Positions 18,140-27,221 of a stretch of 64,000 nucleotides of DNA are shown here, piece by piece. The translations under genes and the position numbers were made by a program. Under the pieces are notes generated by a model that saw only the letters and a program-made list of their open reading frames with translations, did no database searches and had not been told where the DNA came from. The stretch is from Streptococcus thermophilus (GTDB lineage Bacteria; Actinomycetota; Actinomycetes; Mycobacteriales; Mycobacteriaceae): NCBI GenBank assembly GCA_900618065.1, contig UYIL01000003.1:1-64000 (forward strand). Reading direction: 5' to 3'. The number at the start of each line of letters is the position of its first letter. Position 1 is the first letter of the stretch.

Positions 18140-18659
18140 GGGTGTTCCTCTCAATGTTGATCGCGGCGCGGGCCACCCCGGTACCCAGCAGGGCACCCAC
18201 CAGGGTGTCCGTGGGGTAATGCACCCCCAAAACCATGCGGGAGGCCATCATAACGGGAATTCCGGCATAAGGAAGTTTTGACCCTGTGATGTCGGCCAAG
18301 TGCACCATCGCCGCGCTTGTCGACGTCGCATGCGACGACGGGAAACTCAACTTCGACGGCGTATCCACACCGGTTTTCACCCGCGGATCATGCGGACGGC
18401 GGCGGCGCACAATGCGCTTGAGCACCACCGAAGCCGCGTGCGCGGTGAACGCGCCCACACCCAGAGCGATCCACTGGCGGCGCTTCTTCTCATCGAGTGC
18501 AGCTCCAGCTGCGGACACACCCATCCAGCCCAAAGCGTGCTCGCCGAAGTGGCTTAACCCGCGGGCAACCGGGAGGGTGCACGGGGCGTCGTAAAGCGCG
18601 CTCTGTAGCCCGCGTAGAACGCTCACTTCAAAAGATTCCAGCGAGTTATTGCTCATCAA
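18132..18659 (-). CDS. PAP2-family phosphatase, candidate DPPR phosphatase (Rv3807c-like)
   Basis: Membrane phosphatase predicted to dephosphorylate decaprenyl-phosphoryl-5-phosphoribose made by the neighbouring UbiA. The three PAP2 signatures are present: KRIVRRRRP (about residue 80), SFPSSHAT (about 104) and GVHYPTDTLVGA (about 145), the last carrying the catalytic His. Length 175 aa. The gene overlaps the end of glfT2 by 14 bases and the start of ubiA by 8 bases, so all three are likely translated from one message. The substrate is inferred from context. Confidence 0.85.
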   Translation of the reverse strand: MMSNNSLESFEVSVLRGLQSALYDAPCTLPVARGLSHFGEHALGWMGVSAAGAALDEKKRRQWIALGVGAFTAHAASVVLKRIVRRRRPHDPRVKTGVDTPSKLSFPSSHATSTSAAMVHLADITGSKLPYAGIPVMMASRMVLGVHYPTDTLVGALLGTGVARAAINIERNTRD

Positions 18660-20595
18660 AGATCTTCTTCCAGTTCTCGTGGCTGGTCAAGGCAGGTTTG
18701 GCCGCGCGGTAGGCCTGGGTCAGCTCCGGCCAGCGGTCATCGATCTCCTCGCGCAGCTGCCTTTGTTGAGCGACGAGGTCGTCGGCAAGCTTCTTGTCGC
18801 GCTTGCGGAAGGCCACGCCCGTGCCACCGGCGGTAGACACCGTGGCTGAGTCAACGCGCGACAGCGTGTACCAGCGGGCTTCCTCGGCCGTGAGGTTGAG
18901 CTGCGGGGCCTCCCAGTGGGCGCGGTCCTCCGGCTTGCGCATGTGCAGCAGGCTCTTGACCGCCCACGGAATCTTCTTCACCTTGGCCAGGCGGCCGCCG
19001 ATCTTGTTCGTCGGCACACCCGGCGCGCCTGTCGGCCCCGGGAGATCCGAGGCGGACTCAATGACCTGCGCGTCCGAGTACTCCTTGCGCACCGACTGGA
19101 TGCGCGGCAGTGCGGACTCGAGAATTTCGAAGAGCTGGTCGGGGCCTTTGAGGAAGTCTTTCATCGCTTCGTTCTGGATCGCGATGGTCGAGTACTCCAT
19201 GCACATGTAGTGCTTGAACGTGGACTTCGCCATCGACTTGAGCACCCCGTCCGGCTCACCCTCGTGGTACAGCGCAGCGACGATCAGGCGGTTGCGCAGG
19301 TGGAAGTACGCTTGCCAATCAATCGCGTCGTCCTTGTCGGCCCACGCCATGTGCCAGATGGCGGCGCCGGGCCAGGTGACCGTCGGGAAGCCAGCGCGTC
19401 CAGCGCGCAGCGAGTACTCCGTGTCGTCCCACTTGATGAACAATGGCAGCGGCAAGCCCATCTGCTCCGCCACCACGCGGGGGAACAGGCACATCCACCA
19501 GCCGTTGAACTCGACGTCGATACGCCTGTGCAGCGGCCGCGACGTCGTCTTCTTCGGGTCGAGGTCCTCTTCCTCCGTGCCGACGTAGCCCAGCGGGTAC
19601 TCCGCGAAGTCATGGTCGTAGACCGCATGCTCCGCCGCACCCCACATGAAGTCCGCGCGGTTGACGCGCTCGCCGGAGGTGCGCAGCTGGCTGCGGTCCT
19701 GCAGGTTGAGCATCTGGCCGCCGACGAGGATTGGGCTCTTCGCGTACCGCGCCGCCTGCACCGCGCGCAGGATCGAATCGGGCTCGATCGCGATGTCGTC
19801 GTCCATGTACAGGATGAACGGCGCGTCAGTCTGGTTCAGCGCCTCATACATAATGCGCGAGTAGCCGCCGGAGCCACCCAAGTTGCCCTGCGGGAAAATC
19901 TTCAACCGACCCTGCAGATTCGCCTCCGCCTCGGCGAAATCCGGCTCATCGGCCGGATGCTGGTTGCCCTGGTCCGGCATGAGCACGTCCGTGATCGCGC
20001 CGAGCACCAACGGGTCCTCGGCGAGCGCATGCAGCGCGTTGACCGCGTCGCGGGGGCGGTTGAACGTGGGGATGCCCACCGCAACCTTCTTGTTGGACGG
20101 GGCGATGGTTGTGCCGTCGGGAAGCGTCTGGGCCTGCGGTTCGCACGGCGCGCACCAGCCTGCATTGCTTATCGACGCTTCCGACTCCGCATTCACGTCG
20201 AACCACAACCATCCGCCATCTTCGAAGTTGGCCAGTTTCAGCGGGATCTCCACGCGCTCGTCCTGCGCTTCCACATTCACCACCGAAATTCGGGTGCCAT
20301 CGTGCTTGGAGCGGTACACCGAGATCGTCGCTGCACCTTCCACATCCATCGCCAGGACGACCTCGCCCAGTTGCGACCAACGGCGCCAGTAGCTCGCCGG
20401 AAACGCATTGAAGTACGTCTGGAACGAAACCTCCGTCCCCTCCGGCAACGTGACCCTGCTGCGATCCGGCCAGCTCACACGCCGCGTATTGTGCTCCGAC
20501 TCGATCAGGTAAAGCATCCGCACATCGTGCGGCTCACCCTTACGCGGCAACAGAATGCGCTGCAGCACATCCACGGCTTTGACGGAAGTATCCAC
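18646..20595 (-). CDS. glfT2: Galactofuranosyltransferase GlfT2
   Basis: Bifunctional polymerase that builds the galactan of arabinogalactan from UDP-galactofuranose. The 649-aa protein has an N-terminal beta-rich domain (residues 1-165), then a GT-A domain with the metal-binding DDD in ILYMDDDIAIEPD (about 265), WDDTEYSLRAG (about 385) with the catalytic acid, and the His motif IWHMAW. The C-terminal region is helical and ends in KKIFDEQ. The start is a GTG at 20595 behind GAAAGCGGG. Its donor is made by Glf, encoded 8 kb away. First gene of the glfT2-PAP2-ubiA-aftB run. Confidence 0.95.
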   Translation of the reverse strand: MDTSVKAVDVLQRILLPRKGEPHDVRMLYLIESEHNTRRVSWPDRSRVTLPEGTEVSFQTYFNAFPASYWRRWSQLGEVVLAMDVEGAATISVYRSKHDGTRISVVNVEAQDERVEIPLKLANFEDGGWLWFDVNAESEASISNAGWCAPCEPQAQTLPDGTTIAPSNKKVAVGIPTFNRPRDAVNALHALAEDPLVLGAITDVLMPDQGNQHPADEPDFAEAEANLQGRLKIFPQGNLGGSGGYSRIMYEALNQTDAPFILYMDDDIAIEPDSILRAVQAARYAKSPILVGGQMLNLQDRSQLRTSGERVNRADFMWGAAEHAVYDHDFAEYPLGYVGTEEEDLDPKKTTSRPLHRRIDVEFNGWWMCLFPRVVAEQMGLPLPLFIKWDDTEYSLRAGRAGFPTVTWPGAAIWHMAWADKDDAIDWQAYFHLRNRLIVAALYHEGEPDGVLKSMAKSTFKHYMCMEYSTIAIQNEAMKDFLKGPDQLFEILESALPRIQSVRKEYSDAQVIESASDLPGPTGAPGVPTNKIGGRLAKVKKIPWAVKSLLHMRKPEDRAHWEAPQLNLTAEEARWYTLSRVDSATVSTAGGTGVAFRKRDKKLADDLVAQQRQLREEIDDRWPELTQAYRAAKPALTSHENWKKIFDEQ

Positions 20596-20700
20596 GGAAC
20601 CCGCTTTCGTCTAGGTAACTAGTCGGCTTATCGACACCAGCGTAATAGTTCTCGCCGCCCGACCTTCCCCTTGGCGCGCGATAAGTGAGGGCCTCTGCCC

Positions 20701-20797
20701 AAAACCCCAGGGAGTCCGCAGCGCGGACTGCGCGGACCTTGTGGACGCCGGTTGCCAACTGCGAGCGCAAAACCCCAGGGAGTCTGCAGCGCGGACT
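20701..20797. repeat. Two copies of 29-bp palindromic intergenic repeat
   Basis: Units at 20701-20729 and 20769-20797 share AAAACCCCAGGG followed by the palindrome AGTCCGC-AGC-GCGGACT (second unit AGTCTGC, giving a G-U pair). Four more copies lie at 42.2-42.5 kb. The 352-base gap between glfT2 and the HNH gene otherwise holds only the likely promoters of those two divergent genes. A copy of the 11-mer lacking its last base (GCTTATCGAC, then A) is at 20626. Confidence 0.8.
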
Positions 20798-20947
20798 GTT
20801 CGCATTTGTGTTTGCCTCCTTCTAACCGTTTGCGACCTTGGGATTTGCCACGCTGGCGAAGCTTGTGAATCCTGCCCACAGAGGGATGTCCGACCCGTTT
20901 TGTATGGTGCACCTATACACATCAGATCGGGGCAAAAAGGCAGGAAT

Positions 20948-22180
20948 ATGATGTTGAATCTTCGTTTTCACCCAGACATTCCGGCACTCGTTGAGCGCAT
21001 CCAAGATCTTCACCGTCGTCTCACGCGCGGCAAGGCAGAGTTGATCGCGGCCATTTACGAGTTTGATGCGAACAATTTAGCGGAAGCTCATGGCGCGTCA
21101 TCCACGGCCACGTGGCTGTGCCGAGTGCTCGGCATCTCTCGGTCCACGGCCTATGAGTACGTCCGCGTGGGCAAAGAATTGGTCGACTTCCCAATCTTGG
21201 ATTTCGCCTTTGAGCGCGGTGAAGTCGACTACTCCACTGTGAGATTGCTACTCAAGTACATCACCAGCGACGACGAACAAGAACTGGTGGACCTGGCGAA
21301 GAAACTCGGGCACGAGCAGATGAAGAAGGTGTTGTCCGGCCAGGAAACCAAGGACTCCCGGGACGTTCCAGAGTATTACTTCCGGCTCCGTGAGCTCGAC
21401 AACGGCAGCGTGGCATTCGAGGGTGTGGCGAATGCTGTCGACGGCGCAGCACTTCGTGCCGCGCTCAAGATCGGCGAGTCGGCGTATTACGACTCAGACA
21501 ATGGGGAGGAGGAGGCCGCGGCAGCGGAGGCGAAACCGGCGCGGCAGACGGTTTCTGGCCACGGCATGCCGGTCGGACGCGAGCTACTGAAAGCGTTCAT
21601 GGGCATCGTGCAGATTGCCCGCACCAAGCCGACCAATCCGCTGCGCGCTCCCGGGGCCCACGTGAATGTCGTGCTCAACGCCGATGCCCACGCCTACATG
21701 CCTGCAGGGCCCAAGGCACCGTCGAAGGTGCTGGAGAATCTCGTCGCTAATGCCTTAGCCCGGCTCACCGTGACCGACAAGTCAGGGATGGCGCTGAACG
21801 TTGGGCGGGCGCAACGCCTGGCTACCGATAAGCAGGTCAACGCGTTGATGACCATGTGGAGCCATCAGTGCGCGATGCCCGGGTGCAACAACACGCGGTT
21901 CATGGAGATTCACCACATGCAGGAATGGGCCGACGGAGGGGAAACGAACCTAGACAATCTCATCCCATTGTGCAGCGCATGCCACTCCCTGGTCACCGAC
22001 GGATTTGCTGACATCCAGCGTCACGGCAGCGAGATCCGGTTCTTCTTCGCCGATGGATCTGCCTACGTCTCCCACAATCACTCGACCACCGAGCGGGATG
22101 ATTCCCTACTACCCCACCCGGTGCGAGCCGCCTCGACGGACCAAGACCATTTTGGGGAGATTGAGACAACACCCGCCTAG
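20948..22180 (+). CDS. DUF222/HNH endonuclease family protein
   Basis: Actinobacterial family with an N-terminal helical DUF222 domain (residues about 10-300) and a C-terminal HNH domain: CAMPGCNNTRFMEIHH, then NLDNLIPLCSACHSL. It holds two CxxC zinc pairs and the His-His catalytic motif. These genes are often multicopy and of unknown role; some behave like mobile or homing nucleases. The frame is open from 20741, but the ATG at 20948 has AGGA upstream and starts the family homology, so the first 69 codons, which run through the palindromic repeats, are excluded. It ends in a region with a shared hairpin. Confidence 0.85.
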   Translation: MMLNLRFHPDIPALVERIQDLHRRLTRGKAELIAAIYEFDANNLAEAHGASSTATWLCRVLGISRSTAYEYVRVGKELVDFPILDFAFERGEVDYSTVRLLLKYITSDDEQELVDLAKKLGHEQMKKVLSGQETKDSRDVPEYYFRLRELDNGSVAFEGVANAVDGAALRAALKIGESAYYDSDNGEEEAAAAEAKPARQTVSGHGMPVGRELLKAFMGIVQIARTKPTNPLRAPGAHVNVVLNADAHAYMPAGPKAPSKVLENLVANALARLTVTDKSGMALNVGRAQRLATDKQVNALMTMWSHQCAMPGCNNTRFMEIHHMQEWADGGETNLDNLIPLCSACHSLVTDGFADIQRHGSEIRFFFADGSAYVSHNHSTTERDDSLLPHPVRAASTDQDHFGEIETTPA

Positions 22181-22188
22181 ACACAGCA

Positions 22189-22210
22189 AAAGCCCCGCCG
22201 AAGCGGGGCC
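22189..22210 (-). terminator. Terminator of the three-helix-bundle gene
   Basis: Minus strand GCCCCG-CTTCGG-CGGGGC followed by TTTTGCTG, 26 bases past the stop of the 77-aa gene. The same hairpin may also stop plus-strand transcripts of the HNH gene, which ends at 22180, but lacks a T-run on that strand. Confidence 0.8.
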
Positions 22211-22235
22211 CTGCAGATGAAGATGAGCGATGCGG

Positions 22236-22469
22236 TTAGGCGGCAAGCACAGCCTCGGCGTAGCGGGCCGGGTCGAGGGTGCCGTTAGCGATGAGGGCAA
22301 GTTCCTCGATAGCTGCACGCTCGGCTCGGACCGGGATCCACTTGGTCACCGTTGCGCGGTCCAACTGCTCAGCCAGAGCGGTAGCGAAGACTGCGTCGAT
22401 GATGTCAGCCTCGACGACACCGCCGAAACGGTTGTGCAGGTCGTGGGAAATATTCTTAATTGCGATCAT
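22236..22469 (-). CDS. 77-aa three-helix-bundle dimerisation-domain protein
   Basis: Small cytosolic protein whose sequence divides into three amphipathic helices separated by short turns (around WIPVRAER and NGTLDPARY). This pattern is known from short actinobacterial proteins annotated as three-helix bundle dimerization domains, with no established role. The start is fixed by AAAGGAGGA seven bases upstream of the ATG. A good promoter and a terminator frame it, so it is a stand-alone transcription unit. Confidence 0.75.
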   Translation of the reverse strand: MIAIKNISHDLHNRFGGVVEADIIDAVFATALAEQLDRATVTKWIPVRAERAAIEELALIANGTLDPARYAEAVLAA

Positions 22470-22577
22470 GGCATCCTCCTTTCACGTTTTAACGGTTGCC
22501 ATGAAGTTGAATGTGATGTGCCCGTGGAGGGGGACCTCCTCGAGCAAGGCTCGGAGTGAACTCCGTGTTCGCTCTTT

Positions 22578-22620
22578 GTTAACCTGTAGTTAACTTTAGC
22601 AGATAGTTGGTGAGAGTCAA
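22578..22620 (-). promoter_or_regulatory. Promoter with overlapping GTTAAC repeats for the 77-aa gene
   Basis: On the minus strand TTGACT (22615-22620) and TAAAGT (22593-22598) are 16 bases apart, a near-consensus sigma-A promoter. GTTAAC-CTGTA-GTTAAC at 22578-22594 overlaps the -10 box, and a third GTTAAC lies at 22751. The spacing suggests a repressor operator. The rest of the 344-base gap up to the GT87 gene shows no gene. Confidence 0.5.
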
Positions 22621-22813
22621 GCTTTGGTAATCGTCAACTTCTTTTCGCGGTCCTGACCAGCTCTTTTGCCACAACACGCCCTGCAAGCCATACGAAACGC
22701 GGCATAGTTCACCGATAGTTGACTTCATGCCAACCGATTAACCCCGGTTTGTTAACCTGCCATTCGCTTTCGAGCTCCCCAGTCCGATTCACTTGACGTG
22801 TTAATCTTCACTT

Positions 22814-24025
22814 GTGTCGACAATTGCGGGCAATCGCCTCGCCTCAGCCATAGAAGGTCCCCGATGGGCCGTGTTGCTGTACTCGACGATGCTCTTCGCG
22901 CTCCTCCAAGCAGCCGTGACTGTCCCGTTCCGCAATCCCGGCACAGATTTCACGCCGGTGTGGACCGCAGCGCGGAAGTATCTCGCTGGCGAACCGGTGT
23001 TTGACTCGGACTACACCGTCGACATGCCGCACTACCTGTACACACCGGCCGGCACAGTGGTGATCGCGCCGATCGGCATCTTCGACGATCAATCCACGGG
23101 CCGGCTGGTCATGTTGGCCCTGGGCACACTGTGCATCATCGCTGCGCTCGCGCTCGCGACATGGATGGTGACCACACGCCACTTCCACCACGTCTTCCCG
23201 CTGATAGTAACGGTGGTGTTCCTCACCCCGGAACCAGTGCGCACGACGTTGTGGTTGACCAACATCAACGGATTCTTGCTCCTGCTCATGGTGGTGTTCG
23301 TCTGGTGTTCCCTGCGCTTGCGCGGAGCCGGCTGGAATGAGCACCTCACCCGCCCCGAGGCCTACGTGGCTGGCATCGCCGCCGGAGTCGCGATTTCTGT
23401 CAAGCCCCAGTTCGGTGTCCTGCTGATCATCTCAGTTCTGCTGCTCCAGGCCGCGGTCGTCCTCATCGCTGCAGTCACCTGCACCGCCCTCTTCACCGTC
23501 GGTTGGTTCACCATTGCGCAGCCGGAGCTATTCTTCACCAACCTGGTTCCTTATCTGTCGGAGCCGCGCCCCCGCTTCAACGGCTCCGTCGCTGGCCTGG
23601 GCATCGTGTTCGGCTGGCCGGAGTGGGTAGTCACGCTGCTGACGTTGCTGGTGGTTGCGGCCACGGTCGCAGCCGTCGTCAAGCTTTGGCAATGGCGCGA
23701 TGTCGACGACGTCATGTGGGCCTTCACCACAGTCGGCGTGTGCTTCGCCGGCGGCTTCATGGCCAGCGGCCTGCTGCAGACTTACTACGCGATCTGGCTG
23801 CTGCCCATGGTTCTCACCGTGGTCAGGCCGCAGTCCCCCATGCATTGGCCGGCGATGTGGCTTGTGGTCTTGTTCATTTTCGCCAACCCGAAGTGGCCAT
23901 TTGCCAGTGTGATTCTGGGGTCGCTGCCGCCGGCGATGTTCTTCGCGGCCCCATTCGTGGTCACGGCGTGGGCTTGTGCCACGCGACCATTTGCCCCGGT
24001 GAGGCCAGTGCGTCACGTTCGCTAG
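22814..24025 (+). CDS. GT87-family membrane glycosyltransferase (DUF2029)
   Basis: Polytopic membrane protein of 403 aa with about ten hydrophobic helices. After the first helix comes NPGTDFTPVWTAARKY, whose Asp fits the extracytoplasmic catalytic acid of GT-C/GT87 enzymes that use polyprenyl-phosphate sugars to build lipomannan or arabinan in Corynebacteriales. The start is taken at the GTG at 22814, with no strong ribosome site; a start at 22889 is possible. The 3' end overlaps the convergent antiporter gene by 65 bases. The specific sugar and acceptor cannot be told from the sequence. Confidence 0.75.
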   Translation: MSTIAGNRLASAIEGPRWAVLLYSTMLFALLQAAVTVPFRNPGTDFTPVWTAARKYLAGEPVFDSDYTVDMPHYLYTPAGTVVIAPIGIFDDQSTGRLVMLALGTLCIIAALALATWMVTTRHFHHVFPLIVTVVFLTPEPVRTTLWLTNINGFLLLLMVVFVWCSLRLRGAGWNEHLTRPEAYVAGIAAGVAISVKPQFGVLLIISVLLLQAAVVLIAAVTCTALFTVGWFTIAQPELFFTNLVPYLSEPRPRFNGSVAGLGIVFGWPEWVVTLLTLLVVAATVAAVVKLWQWRDVDDVMWAFTTVGVCFAGGFMASGLLQTYYAIWLLPMVLTVVRPQSPMHWPAMWLVVLFIFANPKWPFASVILGSLPPAMFFAAPFVVTAWACATRPFAPVRPVRHVR

Positions 24026-25568
24026 CGATCACCAGCCGGTCGATCTCGTCGAGCACAGCGTCGACATCGGCGGGGTTGTAGCGCCGCTCGCCGCGGGCTT
24101 TCTGCAGTTCTTCAGTTGCAGCCTGGAGGGCAATGCGTTGCATTTCAGCTGCGGCTTTCCGGGCGCGAGCAAATGCTTGACGACGTTCCTTCGCCCCCTC
24201 CGGATCCACCTGCCTCCTCTCCGCGAACTCACCCAGCCAGACCTGGACCATCTCGTACGACTCGGGGGCGAGCTGCGGGCCGTGTTCTTGGACCGCAGCT
24301 CGCGCAGCCATGTAGGCGCGCTTGTTGAGCTCAGCGTTGACCCGGTCACCTTTCGCATCGGGGCCATTCTCGAGGTCCATGTGGCGCACCAGCCACGGCA
24401 GGAGGAGCCCCGGGATGACCATGGTGAAGGTGAGCACGCTCAGAGCGATAACGGAAAGTTCGTGGTGGTACTGCGTGGTGCCGGCCGGGATGGACAGCAC
24501 CAGTGCCAGGGTGACCAGGCCGCGCATCCCGGCCCATGTCATGAGCAGCACTTCCTGCATGCGCAGCGGCGCGACGTCGGTACGGTTCATCCGCTTTTTG
24601 AACTGGTACAGCACCCACATGCAGGCGAAACGCACCACGAAGGCGACCACAGAGAGTACGAATCCAATCCAGATGGCCTCCATGACCATGGTCCCGGCAT
24701 CATCAATCGCGTCGCGCACGCTCATACCGATCAACCCGAAAGCGAGGCCGGTGAACAGCAACTCAATGGTTTCCCAGAACGCGTTCCCGGAGAGGCGATC
24801 CTCGGCGGTGAACGAGGCGCGCGAGCTCATTTCCACTGCCGCGATCACGATCGCGATGACACCCGAGGCGTGAATTTCCTCTGCCGCGATGAAGATCGCG
24901 AACGGCAGGACCCACGTGAATGCTCGGCGAATGAGGGAATCGTGGACAGTATTGACGAACAACGCCGCCAAACGGCCAGCGATCAGGCCGACGACCACAG
25001 CCACGACAGCGGAGTAAAGGAATTTCAGCGCGCCTTCGCTGAAGTCCACCTCCCCACCGGCGACGAGTGCGGCGAGTGCGACATTGAACGCGACGATGGA
25101 GGCAGCGTCGTTGAACAGACCCTCGGTCTCCAGTGTGCCGGTAATGCGTTTTGGGATGCCCGCAGAACCTGCCACCGCATCGACAGCCACCGGGTCCGGC
25201 GGAGCGATCGCCGCGGCCAGCACCATCGCCGCAGCCAGGCCGATGCCCGGCATGAGCCACATCGCCGTGGCCGTCAATGCCGCGATGGTGAGGAAGACCA
25301 GCATCACCGACATCACAAGCACCACATGCACTTGTGCGCGGATCATGCCCCAGCTCGTACGGCGGGCAAGCGACCACAGCAACGGTGGAATGAAGATCGG
25401 CAAAATGAGCTCCGTGTCCAGGCTCACCGTCTCAATGCCGGGGATGAACAGCACCGGGGCGACAACAATGGTCAACAGTGCAGACCACGGCAGGCCGGTG
25501 CGTTCACCGATCGCGGCGACAAGGGCGGTGGCGAGAAGGAGGCCGATGATTGCGAGCAGGATGGTCAC
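23961..25568 (-). CDS. CPA1-type Na+/H+ antiporter
   Basis: Monovalent cation/proton antiporter of 535 aa. About twelve membrane helices span residues 1-400. The ion-binding helix carries EGLFNDAASIVAFN, the ND motif of CPA1 proteins, preceded by APPDPVAVDAVAG. A soluble helical tail of about 130 residues, rich in Arg/Glu, follows, as in bacterial NhaP-like members. It is transcribed alone, convergent with and overlapping the GT87 gene. Role: sodium extrusion and pH control, by family. Confidence 0.88.
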   Translation of the reverse strand: MTILLAIIGLLLATALVAAIGERTGLPWSALLTIVVAPVLFIPGIETVSLDTELILPIFIPPLLWSLARRTSWGMIRAQVHVVLVMSVMLVFLTIAALTATAMWLMPGIGLAAAMVLAAAIAPPDPVAVDAVAGSAGIPKRITGTLETEGLFNDAASIVAFNVALAALVAGGEVDFSEGALKFLYSAVVAVVVGLIAGRLAALFVNTVHDSLIRRAFTWVLPFAIFIAAEEIHASGVIAIVIAAVEMSSRASFTAEDRLSGNAFWETIELLFTGLAFGLIGMSVRDAIDDAGTMVMEAIWIGFVLSVVAFVVRFACMWVLYQFKKRMNRTDVAPLRMQEVLLMTWAGMRGLVTLALVLSIPAGTTQYHHELSVIALSVLTFTMVIPGLLLPWLVRHMDLENGPDAKGDRVNAELNKRAYMAARAAVQEHGPQLAPESYEMVQVWLGEFAERRQVDPEGAKERRQAFARARKAAAEMQRIALQAATEELQKARGERRYNPADVDAVLDEIDRLVIASERDALASPGQMVAWHKPTP

Positions 25569-25621
25569 GCGATCATGGTAGCGGAGGGGTGGGAAATTCC
25601 TCTCAACCTTGATGAAGGTGC

Positions 25622-26851
25622 CTAAGGACCCAGAGCACCGATCGGCACTACCGCCACTCCGTCCTTTCGTCGAAGAGCCCGACCCCCCGAGGTGATAACC
25701 AACAGGGTTGGCTCTTCCTCCAAGTGGTCCGCAAATCGCTTCAACGAATCTGCGGCTTGCTCGATGACCTCCGGACTGTAACCCAGCTTGACCTCCACGA
25801 GCACATCCCTGCCTTGAACGTTGGCAATGGCATCGACTTCGCGCTTGTTGTTCAACCTGGCGTGGTAGACCTCACGACCTGTGAACGCTCGCAGTTCGTG
25901 AACGACTAAGGACTCAAAAAGTTGGCCGAAGTATGCCCTGTCACGAAGAAGATGCTCGGGCCCGCGATCTAAGGCGGCCATTGCGAATGACGGGTCCGCC
26001 AGGTGTCGCTTCGGCGCTTTTCGCAGCGTTGCTTTGGAACGGAGATGCGTGAACCAAGCGGGCTGATCTACAGCAACGAAGATGCTCGCCAGCGCGTGCA
26101 GATACTCTCGCGTCGTCTCGCGGGAAGATGCAGCATCGGTCGCAATCGTCTGCAACTCCAACTCTGTCCCAATCCCGCGCGCCAACGAGCGGATAACCCT
26201 CTTGACCCGCCGGGGATCCCTATTCGTTCCGTCGACGGTGTGGATGTCTACTTCTCCGACCGTGGTGACGTAATCCCTCACGTTTTCCAGCGCTTCATCC
26301 AGCGGCAGACCCACGTTGTACGGCAGACCTCCGCGGCACACCCGTTCCGCCAACTGTTGCAGGGTGAGCGTCGGTTGGACGAAAGGAATTGAATCACCGG
26401 TTGCGACAGCTTCCAAAGAGACGGATCCGTCGGACTCTCCGGATTCGAAAAGTGTCATCGTCGACATATTCAACCGCGCAAAACGCCCAGCCCCTGAGTG
26501 GCGGGTCGCACTAGCACCAGGAGCCGTCGACCCGGTGAAGATGAACTGGCCCTTGGCCTGACGGTCGTCGATAGCGTGACGGGCGAAATCCCATAAGCGC
26601 GGCTCGATCTGCCACTCATCGATGAGACGCGGCGTTTCGCCCTCGAGAAGCAGACGAGGATCGGTTTCCATTGCCAAGAGCACCGCTGGGTCCGTCTCAA
26701 CGTTGAGCAGGCTCATTGCTTGGCGCTTGGCGGTTTCAGTCTTTCCGCAGCCCTTAGGCCCCTGGATCAAAACCCCTCCTTGACGGCGGAGAGCCCTCTC
26801 CAACTCACCGTCAGCCAGACGAGGAAGATAGTTGCCGCTCATGGGCGCCAT
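25622..26851 (-). CDS. AAA ATPase with C-terminal DUF4143
   Basis: 409-aa protein of the AAA_14/DUF4143 family, whose cellular role is unknown. The Walker A is GPKGCGKTETA near residue 30; a Walker B-like RLIDEWQ follows near 77; a sensor-like GQFIFTGST is near 103. The C-terminal DUF4143 part ends in a PD-(D/E)XK-like core, KREVDAIANVQGRDVLVEVK. An alternative ATG three codons later gives MSGNYLP. Upstream lie three 23-bp tandem repeats. Members are scattered and often horizontally acquired; this one lies between the antiporter and the glutaredoxin-like gene without operon partners. Confidence 0.85.
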   Translation of the reverse strand: MAPMSGNYLPRLADGELERALRRQGGVLIQGPKGCGKTETAKRQAMSLLNVETDPAVLLAMETDPRLLLEGETPRLIDEWQIEPRLWDFARHAIDDRQAKGQFIFTGSTAPGASATRHSGAGRFARLNMSTMTLFESGESDGSVSLEAVATGDSIPFVQPTLTLQQLAERVCRGGLPYNVGLPLDEALENVRDYVTTVGEVDIHTVDGTNRDPRRVKRVIRSLARGIGTELELQTIATDAASSRETTREYLHALASIFVAVDQPAWFTHLRSKATLRKAPKRHLADPSFAMAALDRGPEHLLRDRAYFGQLFESLVVHELRAFTGREVYHARLNNKREVDAIANVQGRDVLVEVKLGYSPEVIEQAADSLKRFADHLEEEPTLLVITSGGRALRRKDGVAVVPIGALGP

Positions 26852-26870
26852 TGTAGCAGGTAGATTGGAT

Positions 26871-26939
26871 CACTTGGCGTTCTGAAACAGTTTCACTTGG
26901 CGTTCTGAAACGGTTTCACTTGGCATTTCGAAATTTTGG
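26871..26939. repeat. Three 23-bp tandem repeats upstream of the DUF4143 ATPase
   Basis: Units at 26871-26893 and 26894-26916 are CACTTGGCGTTCTGAAAC plus (A/G)GTTT and differ at one base; the third (26917-26939) is degenerate. Each good unit contains the small palindrome GAAACNGTTTC across the junction to the next. They fill the space between the glutaredoxin-like gene and the ATPase start, so they are probable operators or a mini-satellite. Confidence 0.75.
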
Positions 26940-26943
26940 ACAG

Positions 26944-27198
26944 TTACACCTCGTCGAAGAACTCGACATTTGTGCCGTCGATGACCTTCGACGGCACACC
27001 GATCTTCCCCTGCTCAGTAATCTCTTCGTACCCCGCCAGGGTGTCGCGGTATCCGAGGAAGGTCTTGAGATTGCGGATGTCGGTGATGTCGAGGAGCACG
27101 GCATCACCGAACTGAGCCGGGTCAGAGTTGAACTGCTCAATGACGCCTGCGCAGTGAGGGCACTGGTGGTGGACGAAAATTTCAGTCTGCGGTTCCAT
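26944..27198 (-). CDS. Glutaredoxin-like thioredoxin-fold protein
   Basis: 84-aa thioredoxin-fold protein. The redox motif CPHC (residues 13-16) follows beta strand EIFVHH, and a cis-Pro loop is seen in KIGVPSKVI, typical of NrdH/glutaredoxin-sized proteins. The partner and reductant are unknown. It lies 23 bases downstream of the TetR gene in the same direction and could be co-transcribed with it. Confidence 0.75.
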   Translation of the reverse strand: MEPQTEIFVHHQCPHCAGVIEQFNSDPAQFGDAVLLDITDIRNLKTFLGYRDTLAGYEEITEQGKIGVPSKVIDGTNVEFFDEV

Positions 27199-27221
27199 GC
27201 ACCCGACGATAGTTAAGGGCG

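Noticed and set aside
18916..20622. Plus-strand ORF of 568 codons opposite glfT2
   Set aside because: Antisense shadow with His/Arg/Val-rich sequence; glfT2 is certain.
24138..25625. Plus-strand ORF of 495 codons opposite the antiporter
   Set aside because: Composition (Asp/His/Arg-rich) is that of reverse-complemented membrane-protein codons; no motif.
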